This document shows, one piece after another, positions 17,966 through 25,005 of a stretch of DNA of 64,000 bases. Every line of letters starts with the position of its first letter. Positions within the stretch are counted from its first letter, which is position 1. The position numbers and the translations under genes are program-made. The notes under the pieces were generated by a model. The model saw only the letters and a list, made by a program, of their open reading frames with translations, made no database searches and was not told the DNA's origin. The stretch is from JANQQC01 sp965262255 (GTDB lineage Bacteria; Pseudomonadota; Alphaproteobacteria; Caulobacterales; Hyphomonadaceae), in contig OZ253505.1 of assembly GCA_965262255.1 (NCBI GenBank), forward strand, positions 3,472,001-3,536,000, given 5' to 3'.

Positions 17966-19229
17966 AATATCAAAAGCCATAAACGCTGATGACTATGCGA
18001 GAAGCCGGGTTCCGGATCAAGCAAATGCATCGGGACTCAGGTTAGCGTTGATAATTGTCGGGGGAACCATAGGATTTGCCGTATTTGTTATTGCCTCGCA
18101 AATTGGCGGTTCTCTCGGATATCAGGGGGCGGCACTGGCTTTTGGAATAGGAAGTTTGATTTTGGGAGTCATGGGTGCAATTACCAGTTATGTCGGTGCT
18201 AGAACAAGATTCTCTACCTATCTTCTGACTGAATTTTCGTTTGGCCCGAAGGGAGCAAAGATTGCAAATCTTGCCGTAGCTTTATCGCTAGTGGGTTGGT
18301 TTGGTGTGATCAGTAACACGCTTGGTCAAGCGACTCAGCAGATGATCTTCGAAGCGTTTGGAATTTCTATTTCTCCGTACATTACTGTCTTTGTTGCAAG
18401 TGTTTTGATGGTAGCAGTAACAGCAATGGGATTCAGTGGAATAGACAAGTTAGCTTTATATCTTGTCCCGTTTATGGTTGTCTTCATTGGATATGCGGCC
18501 TTTCTTGCACTTTCAAAATCCAGCGGAGGTTCTTTGGAGGTCGCAAATTCGTTCACCTATCAAACCGCAATTTCCGCTGTTGTTGGGACATATATATCTG
18601 GGGTAATCATTCAGCCGGATTATAGCCGGTTTGCTGTCAATACACGTCACGCTATTTGGTCAGTATTTATAGCGCTTGGTGTGATTTTTCCGATGATTCA
18701 GTTTTTCTCGGCCATTCCGAGCATGGCTACTGGTGAACCGAATGTCGTTATGGTCATGGCGCTCCTTGGTGTAGCCATTCCCGCGTTCTTCCTTCTGTTT
18801 TTAGGAGCTTGGTCTAGTAACGTGTTGTGTTTGTACTCTTCTGGATTATCTATCGCGACAATTTTGGAACGATTCAAACTACGACACATCATAATTGCGA
18901 TAGGAGTGATTGGCACTGCTATTGCCTTCGTTCCCGCTCAAGCATATTTAGTCAACTACCTTGTGCTATTAGGGGTAACCATTCCCCCGATCGGGGCAAT
19001 TTACATTATTGATGCATTTTTTGTCAGACGTTTCAATATGAATATAAACGATATCAGTTCAATTGACTCGTTTCGATTAAGTGCGTTTGTTGCGTGGGTA
19101 GGGGCAGCCTTCGCAGGTTATCTTTCCAATGAGACTGGGATTGGTATAACGAGTATTGCTTCGTTAGATTCGCTCATTATTGCTTCGGTATTGTATTCGG
19201 TTTTGAATTTCAAAAGTATAACGTCTTGA
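17958..19229 (+). CDS. NCS1-family permease (cytosine/purine/allantoin type)
   Basis: This 423-residue integral membrane protein has about twelve helices. The early GSLGYQGAALAFGIGSLILGVMG, the GWFGV motif and VGTYISGVIIQPDYSRFA resemble the CodB-like NCS1 transporters, which carry nucleobases, allantoin or hydantoins with cations. GGGAG stands nine bases before the ATG, inside the amidohydrolase gene. As last gene of the hyu run it is the best candidate for the inner-membrane entry of the cyclic amide substrate. The MFS carrier then would have another role. It ends with TGA. Confidence 0.85.
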   Translation: MDEISKAINADDYARSRVPDQANASGLRLALIIVGGTIGFAVFVIASQIGGSLGYQGAALAFGIGSLILGVMGAITSYVGARTRFSTYLLTEFSFGPKGAKIANLAVALSLVGWFGVISNTLGQATQQMIFEAFGISISPYITVFVASVLMVAVTAMGFSGIDKLALYLVPFMVVFIGYAAFLALSKSSGGSLEVANSFTYQTAISAVVGTYISGVIIQPDYSRFAVNTRHAIWSVFIALGVIFPMIQFFSAIPSMATGEPNVVMVMALLGVAIPAFFLLFLGAWSSNVLCLYSSGLSIATILERFKLRHIIIAIGVIGTAIAFVPAQAYLVNYLVLLGVTIPPIGAIYIIDAFFVRRFNMNINDISSIDSFRLSAFVAWVGAAFAGYLSNETGIGITSIASLDSLIIASVLYSVLNFKSITS

Positions 19230-19465
19230 TCTGAAGACTCAACAATGGACAACAAATTTAGATAATAGTTTATGGACTGCATTGGAAAGGTCACTCAAAT
19301 TTGGCATATAGGTGCTTCAAATTACTGACATCGAATTTGGGTGTTGACTTCTAAGACTTTCATTTGAGAGGTACGAATGTTGAAAGTGGCGCACAAAGTT
19401 ACTATATGAGCTGTGTGCAATTTCTTTATAAATGCGAAGATCACTCTTGATTTAGGAGGTAACAA

Positions 19466-21043
19466 ATGGGAAAGTTTCGAGTATTCATAAGTTCTTTTCA
19501 ACATGAACTGGAGGTCGAGCGTGGATGGGCGAAGTACACGTTGAGCAAAGTTCCCTCATTAGATCCGTTTTTCTCTCCTGTATTATATGAACACGAGCCT
19601 GCGTCTTCAAATGTTGCAGTAGAAGAATGCGTAAACCTAGTTAACACTTGTCAGGTTTATGTACTGATCGTCGGTGAGAAATCAGGTTTTATGGTTAATG
19701 GTATATCGATCACTCATGTCGAGTTTAAGAGAGCAGTTGAGTTGCGAAATGATGGAAAGATGAAGATACTCGTTTTTCGAAAACGTACCAAAGAACTTGA
19801 ACACGGAGCAAAAGGTTTACTCGACGATGTAAAAGCTTCAGGTGTAAAATACAAAACTTTCTCTAAACCGTCCGAACTTGCTGATGAGCTTGAATTTGCA
19901 TTAAAAAGTGCTTTGAAGAACGATTTTAACCGACCATCTTCTCTTCATATCGAAAGCAAAACTTCAGCAAGTCAGATTATTGAAAACGCCTCTGTTTACG
20001 AAAATTTACCGACCAAATGCCCATACTCCGAACTCAATCAAAGCATTGCGAAACGTATGATCGCCTCTTGGGATGCGGAACAAACAAAGAAATTGACCCC
20101 AGCAATTCTTAGATTAAGACTGCTTAATCGTAATCTACTTTGCCTAGACGCGGGTGAATATGTAGCCACAAAGGCGGGTGCCATTGTCCTCGCTAGAGAT
20201 CCGACTCAACATAACGGCCAAACCAACAACTATGTTACAGCAGAGTATTATGAGGGGAGTGAGGTTACAGCAGACGCGTCAAATCACGAATCGCTTTACG
20301 GCCCGGCATCGAGGATTATCGAATCAGCAGTTAAATTTGTATCTCGTTTCACTCGAAAACAAGAACGAATCGTTGGTACGCGCAGAATCACAATTCAAGA
20401 ATACCCGATTGAAGTCGTACGTGAGGTCATAGTAAATGCAATTGCCCATAGAGATTACGAGAGAACAAGCGCACGGATTTTTCTGAGAGTTTTCGACGAC
20501 CGCGTAACTGTATCAAGTCCTGGTTTACCACTAGATCCCTTGACACCAGCAAAGCTCCGGCAAGTGGAAGTCCGTGCAGTATCAAGAAATCCCTTAATTG
20601 CGCAAAGTCTCCTCCATTTAAAACTTATGGAACATCGCGGATCGGGATTCAAACGCATTCGTGCCGCCGTGGGAACATCTGGTATAACGAGGTTGGACGT
20701 GCGAGAGGAAGACGGCTTTTTGGATGTTACACTTCATGGTCGGGGAGAAAAAATAGGAAATTTACCTCTTCCTGAAGCTGCCCTGAATGAAATACTGCAA
20801 AGTGAAACTGTTCCGGAGTTGAATGACCGCCAACGTAAAATTGCCGAGCGTATTATGTCGGGCGAGACTCTGACTAGAACAGCTGTAATAGAAGAGTTTG
20901 GTGTTAGCAGAGATACGGCCTATCGTGATCTGTTAGAACTCATTGACGCAGGGTTAGCCGTGAGAATAGGAGCTGGACGATCAACGCGATATGTTCATCC
21001 TCAGTTTTCGGAAACTTTTACGCGAAACAATGGTAGTAAGTAA
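19466..21043 (+). CDS. DUF4062 protein with HATPase-like domain and C-terminal HTH
   Basis: A strong AGGAGGT precedes the ATG. Residues 1-150 are DUF4062-like (FRVFISSFQHELEVERGWA, then VYVLIVGEKSGF and ITHVEFKRAVE). About residues 310-400 resemble the ATP-binding module of RecG-like/divergent-AAA proteins (EVVREVIVNAIAHRDY, VTVSSPGLPLDPLT, LMEHRGSGFKRI). The last part (about 445-510) is a winged helix of DeoR/FaeA kind (TRTAVIEEFGVSRDTAYRDL). DUF4062 is often an N-terminal sensor in large signalling or defence proteins. A role in stress or phage response is inferred from domain mix and from its place at the border of an accessory island. No partner gene is adjacent. Confidence 0.75.
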   Translation: MGKFRVFISSFQHELEVERGWAKYTLSKVPSLDPFFSPVLYEHEPASSNVAVEECVNLVNTCQVYVLIVGEKSGFMVNGISITHVEFKRAVELRNDGKMKILVFRKRTKELEHGAKGLLDDVKASGVKYKTFSKPSELADELEFALKSALKNDFNRPSSLHIESKTSASQIIENASVYENLPTKCPYSELNQSIAKRMIASWDAEQTKKLTPAILRLRLLNRNLLCLDAGEYVATKAGAIVLARDPTQHNGQTNNYVTAEYYEGSEVTADASNHESLYGPASRIIESAVKFVSRFTRKQERIVGTRRITIQEYPIEVVREVIVNAIAHRDYERTSARIFLRVFDDRVTVSSPGLPLDPLTPAKLRQVEVRAVSRNPLIAQSLLHLKLMEHRGSGFKRIRAAVGTSGITRLDVREEDGFLDVTLHGRGEKIGNLPLPEAALNEILQSETVPELNDRQRKIAERIMSGETLTRTAVIEEFGVSRDTAYRDLLELIDAGLAVRIGAGRSTRYVHPQFSETFTRNNGSK

Positions 21044-21094
21044 ACTGGTTAGAAGTTCGGATTGCATTATAGATAGATCCTGTTCTTGGTGGGA

Positions 21095-21475
21095 TTTATC
21101 GTCAGATTGCAGGACAGCTACGACTGTTCTCGGTTGGATTAATCGTCAGATAATCGTCAGATTTTTAGGGCCTAATCGTCAGATTGCATTACAATGGCTA
21201 CTGTTCTTGGTAGGATTAATCGTCAGATAATCGTCAGATTTTTAGGGCCTAATCGTCAGATTGCATTACAATGAATACTGTTCTTGGTGAGATTAATCGT
21301 CAGATAATCGTCAGATTTTTAGAGCCTAATCGTCAGATTGCATTACAATGGCTACCGTTCTTGGTGAGATTAATCGTCAGATAATCGTCAGATAATCGTC
21401 AGATAATCGTCAGATTTTTAGGGCCTAATCGTCAGATTGTAATGTTCTGGGATGCAAGTCCTATCGTCAGACTAC
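21095..21475. repeat. 77-bp satellite made of ATCGTCAGAT iterons
   Basis: The phrase AATCGTCAGATAATCG recurs at 21141, 21218, 21295 and 21372, so the period is exactly 77 bp. Each unit holds three copies of the 10-mer ATCGTCAGAT, the first two 11 bp (one helical turn) apart. In the last unit the short spacing is expanded by two extra copies. About sixteen copies of the core are present, plus one near 21647. No convincing ORF crosses the array. It could bind a multimeric protein like plasmid iterons or centromere sites, or be passive satellite DNA. Confidence 0.85.
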
Positions 21476-21633
21476 TATCCGATAATTTACGTACTTTTAT
21501 CAGATTTCAGTTTATTTGAAGGCGTTATAGGTTCTCAAACCAAAGTATGGTTATTCATATTGGAGTGTTTTTCGATCATTTGATCTAAGGTATTGAACAC
21601 CATATCTAGGTTTTGGAATGGTACAGATTCGTA
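21463..21633. repeat. dispersed repeat, copy A
   Basis: From the satellite end this stretch shares long blocks with copies B and C: CAGACTACTATCCG, ATCAGATTTCAGTTTATTTG, AAGGCGTTATAGGTTCTCAA, GGTATTGAACACC and TAGGTTTTGGAATGGTACA. It is non-coding as far as I can see. It begins with a variant of the satellite 10-mer, which links both repeat types. Confidence 0.75.
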
Positions 21634-21675
21634 CGGCGATAATCGTCAGACGGTCGTCTGGTGGGTTGCCTGTTC

Positions 21676-21845
21676 TATCATCAGATTACTGTACGAATTT
21701 TTTCACGCTATCATCAGATTTCAGTTTATTTGAAGGCGTTATAGGTTCTCAAACTATTGTATGCTTCTTCATGTTGGAGTTTTGGCCGATCATTTGACCT
21801 ACGGTATTGAACACCGGATTTAGGTTTTGGAATGGTACACCTAGA
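21676..21845. repeat. dispersed repeat, copy B
   Basis: This is an imperfect direct copy of A about 213 bases further on. It has the same order of conserved blocks, including AAGGCGTTATAGGTTCTCAA and TAGGTTTTGGAATGGTACA. The bases between A and B hold an inverted pair, CAGACGGTCGTCTG, near 21653. Confidence 0.75.
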
Positions 21846-21943
21846 CCTCGGTAGACTGACAGCCCGAGCGAAGCTGAAAGTTCATTTGTTGCCTCTGATG
21901 ACAGCGAACTTTAAAATATTTACGATGTCGTGGGGTGAATTAT

Positions 21944-22588
21944 TCATATCTGGTTCTTAAACATTTGAAGAAACTCAACAGTTTTGTGAAGGTTGTGTCG
22001 ATCTCTCCAAACATTCAAAAGAGTCTCGACGTCCATAGGTGGTTTTTTTAGTCGATTCCGAATTAACTTAATGTTATCCAAACAATCTGCTGTGTTTGAT
22101 GCCAACGTTTCAACTATAAGGGTATCTGAGTTCATAACTCTAATGTCTTTGAGTGTGCTGAACTGATTAACTCTGTCATCTGGAAAGTCTCTTAAATTTT
22201 CGGTTACGATAACATCTGCACCGCAAATATATGCAGATTCAACTACATGAAAGTCATTAGGGTCAGGTAACAGACCTCGCGATTTCACTCGAAAAATCGA
22301 ATCAAGATTGTCCACCATGCTGTCAGGATGCCTATCCATCATTCTTACGATTGATAACTTGGCTTTGATATCGGCCGGTTCTGGTGCGATGCCATTCTTA
22401 TCGAAAATATGAACTAACGTCTTATGAGTTTCATTGAGAATCTGTGGTGACCAAAAAATGTCAAACATTTCAGATTCAGCAAATGTCAAGAATATGTCTC
22501 GTTTAACAGCACTAGCTAGAACGTTTGCATCAAGTAACAATCGCATCCTTTCACTTAGTTGTGATTCAGCGCTAAACTCATTGGTCAT
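21944..22588 (-). CDS. PIN-domain ribonuclease toxin
   Basis: The frame is open upstream, but the ATG at 22588 is chosen because it overlaps the antitoxin stop by 11 bases and leaves a normal PIN start (ERMRLLLDANVLASAVKRD). PIN acidic residues are seen in LLLDANV, in DPNDFHVVESA and in ADVIVTENLRDFPDD. The C-terminal extension after about residue 150 is helical. As in other PIN modules it should cut RNA when free of its antitoxin. The upstream overlapping gene encodes an HTH antitoxin, so translation is coupled. Confidence 0.8.
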   Translation of the reverse strand: MTNEFSAESQLSERMRLLLDANVLASAVKRDIFLTFAESEMFDIFWSPQILNETHKTLVHIFDKNGIAPEPADIKAKLSIVRMMDRHPDSMVDNLDSIFRVKSRGLLPDPNDFHVVESAYICGADVIVTENLRDFPDDRVNQFSTLKDIRVMNSDTLIVETLASNTADCLDNIKLIRNRLKKPPMDVETLLNVWRDRHNLHKTVEFLQMFKNQI

Positions 22589-23036
22589 AGAAATATGTGT
22601 CCTGATCCATTCCGATCGTCTCGTCGAATGCTTTAGCTTTCCGTTTTTCGTGTTCCTCTTTAAACTTAAAGAGCGTGTCCGCTTTGATGACATCTTGAAA
22701 ACCGTGCTCAAAGAAACACAACGTTCCTTTGGATGCCAATTTGTCCAAATAGCTAAGCGACGTTCCTAAAATTTCTGCAGCTTGCTTAGCACTGATTAAC
22801 CGCGAACTTGGAAATATTGTAATCCGATGATTACTCCTTACTAGTTCGCTGACAAGCTCAATGAGCGATTCAGACTTGTTATCGGTGAAAACTACCTTTT
22901 TATGTCTTTGGCGGCTGTCTAACACATACAGTACCAATTCCTTTTCACCAGAAAAACTCTCTAAGTCGCCCATCCTAAAGTCTTTCTCTGCGACGATTAA
23001 ATCACCAACATCAACAAGGGAAGATTTTGCTGTCAT
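22578..23036 (-). CDS. excisionase-type HTH antitoxin of the PIN pair
   Basis: The ATG at 23036 has AAGGA eight bases upstream; a TTG two codons earlier is less likely. The protein (about 152 residues) has an N-terminal part of unknown kind, then a MerR/excisionase-like helix-turn-helix, LISAKQAAEILGTSLSYLDK, and a charged tail. Antitoxins of this layout accompany PIN toxins and repress their own operon. The next gene is exactly such a toxin, overlapping by 11 bases. The intergenic DNA up to 23699 probably holds the promoter. Confidence 0.78.
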   Translation of the reverse strand: MTAKSSLVDVGDLIVAEKDFRMGDLESFSGEKELVLYVLDSRQRHKKVVFTDNKSESLIELVSELVRSNHRITIFPSSRLISAKQAAEILGTSLSYLDKLASKGTLCFFEHGFQDVIKADTLFKFKEEHEKRKAKAFDETIGMDQDTYFYDQ

Positions 23037-23042
23037 GGTCAA

Positions 23043-23699
23043 TATCCTTCAAAATAAGAAGTTCAAGCTAACATATATTACATTTTTATGCAACAAATAC
23101 AGCGCCGACTTTTCTAAACTCTTACATTTTGACACATTCGTTACGCCTATAACCACGTGCTTCTAGTTATGGACATCGCCCGTTCCAATGTTGTCGAAGA
23201 GGTCTCTTTGAGCATCGAGTATCCACGAATCTTGCCCCCTACCATCTACTCGTGATTCAGTACGATTTGCAGGGTCAATACAATATGGAACTATAGCGGA
23301 GTTTCTTTAGATTTCTAATATTATACAGGCTAAACAGAATCTATGGACTACTATGCTTACTACCCCCCCCCAATGAAAACAACAAATGTTGGCAAGAAGA
23401 ACTAGACAGATTCATCAAAAACCCGGACTACCTGTCTGCGGAATGGTACATCTAAGCACAATCTAGGAAGTGGATTGCGTTTTGTTTCAAAAAGAATCGC
23501 ATCTGCCTATAGATGTCTGCGAAATTATCAATGATATTTGCCCTATATACGCAGAAACTGGAACTTTTACCAAGGCTGTTTAGGATTCAGAACGAGGAAC
23601 ATGGACAAATAAAGGTGGCATATTCAAATTTTTATGCTGTTCTCTGCTTGGTTCAATCTAAACGGTGTTAAACTGTCATTTCTATTAGGAGATTTCACA
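23043..23699. other. non-coding or decayed DNA with a C9 tract
   Basis: No intact gene is seen. A C9 run occupies 23363-23371. An ATG at 23343 opens a frame entering it (MDYYAYYPPP). One extra C would join that frame to a coding-looking stretch ending at 23457 (N..KCWQEELDRFIKNPDYLSA). A third piece (about 23477-23585, QKESHLPIDVCEIINDICPI) also looks like protein but is separated by stops. These are probably remains of one or two small genes. Confidence 0.4.
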
Positions 23700-24167
23700 A
23701 TGGCCTTAGGTAACGGTATAGTAATTTCAACAGATCTCGTGGATCTTGACGATAGTTCTAGTTCAGGTGATGAACATGTCCCCATAGTCATTGAAGACGA
23801 GGACGTAATTACTTTAGAAGGTGAAGATCTATCGAAGATTCCCGGAGTAAAGATTTTAAGTTCAGAAGAAGCGCTTCGGGATGCAGAGGAAGCTCGAGCT
23901 CTTGAACGTCCTATCGATTATAGATACATTGAACAAATGAAAAAGGAAGGTGTAACTGAAGAGCTAGCCATCAAAGCCTTTGTCGGTAGATTTTGTGGTA
24001 ACGAGGATCAAACACAGTTTTTTTTGAACTCAGATTTTTATTACGGTAGTGATGCTCCAACTCCTCTGGATAGATTGAAGAAAGCTATAGAGGAGGATAC
24101 AGTTTCAGAATGTATTGAGATGTTAGAAGGCACAAAGATAAGTTTAGATTTTGGAGACCATTTCTAA
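23700..24167 (+). CDS. acidic antitoxin-like protein
   Basis: TAGGAG lies just before the ATG at 23700, so this start is preferred over the TTG at 23634. The 155-residue product is very acidic in its first third (DLVDLDDSSSSGDEH, VIEDEDVITLEGED). It ends with TPLDRLKKAIEEDTVSECIEML, which resembles the closing part of MbcA/ParS/Xre-type toxin-binding domains. I do not recognise the family with confidence. It overlaps the start of a small truncated ORF by one base (TAATG), the usual layout of an antitoxin-toxin pair. Confidence 0.55.
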   Translation: MALGNGIVISTDLVDLDDSSSSGDEHVPIVIEDEDVITLEGEDLSKIPGVKILSSEEALRDAEEARALERPIDYRYIEQMKKEGVTEELAIKAFVGRFCGNEDQTQFFLNSDFYYGSDAPTPLDRLKKAIEEDTVSECIEMLEGTKISLDFGDHF

Positions 24168-24349
24168 TGATTGTTGATCGAAATACCGAGACTTATTCTA
24201 TAGATTCTTGGAATGGTAGTCCAAGCAGCGAGCAACTTGTAACCCTTGCTCAAGGAAGACTCGTCATAATGAAACGATGTAGTTTGTCAGTTCTATTATC
24301 AGACTACTATCCGGTTTTTTCGCACTATCATCAGATTTCAGCATATTGA
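24167..24349 (+). pseudogene. truncated ORF cut by the dispersed repeat
   Basis: The frame starts in the stop of the preceding antitoxin-like gene and gives about 37 plausible residues (YSIDSWNGSPSSEQLVTLAQ and a few more). It then runs into dispersed-repeat copy C and stops. It is probably the 5' end of a lost toxin gene. The family is not recognised. Confidence 0.4.
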
Positions 24350-24465
24350 AGGGCGTTATCAGCACATAGGACAAAGCAAGATTCTTCTCGTCGATATTTC
24401 AGCGGAACACCTTATAAATTGGGGGTTGAATGCCAAATATAGGTTTAGGGAGGTTACAGATACCT
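24289..24465. repeat. dispersed repeat, copy C (diverged)
   Basis: It shares CAGACTACTATCCG, ATCATCAGATTTCAG, a TTGAAGGGCGTTAT block and a weak tail (TTGAATGCC..ATATAGGTTT) with copies A and B, in the same order. It is more diverged than those two. The preceding small ORF ends inside it. Confidence 0.6.
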
Positions 24466-25005
24466 TCGACAAAAAATCGTCAATTTGTAGACTAAAGCGA
24501 TGCTGTTTTCGGCAGTCAGACTAACGTCTGATTCTTTGTATCTGAACGTTACAAGGTCAATCCTATGTACAGAGTAAGCCTAAACGTATTTTTTCGGTAA
24601 ATTCTTGCCTCTTTGTCTTCACTCGTATCAGACTGAGTAGCGCAATGGTGTTGAACCTAATTCCGATCTGCGGTCTCCATTTGGAATCGTTGTTTACGGG
24701 AAATTGATCCTTCCCTTCAATTCCAAAAGTTATACTAAATTATTTCTATAGTGACAAAATACTTGTTGACAGAAAATTTGAACGACGATATACGTGTTGC
24801 CCGATAACAGAGATCACGAACCCATAGACCGAGTTGGTTACTTGGTATAGCAATATTGCAGTTACGGATTAATCCCTTGAAACATTCTAAACTTTTACTT
24901 TTACAAATAGCACGAAAAATTCTATACAACGAACCAACTGATAGGTGGTTTATTCAACAACGGCGCTTTGTATGGGATGTTCAATGAGTCGAGAAAGGCA
25001 ATGCA
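24466..25005. other. non-coding stretch before the methylase
   Basis: I see no convincing gene here on either strand. AAAGG about seven bases before the ATG at 25006 is the ribosome site of the methylase. Confidence 0.5.

Noticed and set aside
20991..21230. ORF running from the DUF4062 gene into the satellite
   Set aside because: Its residues come from the repeated DNA and it starts inside another gene.
21095..21475. CRISPR array
   Set aside because: The 77-bp units are repeated whole, without unique spacers, and no cas gene is near.
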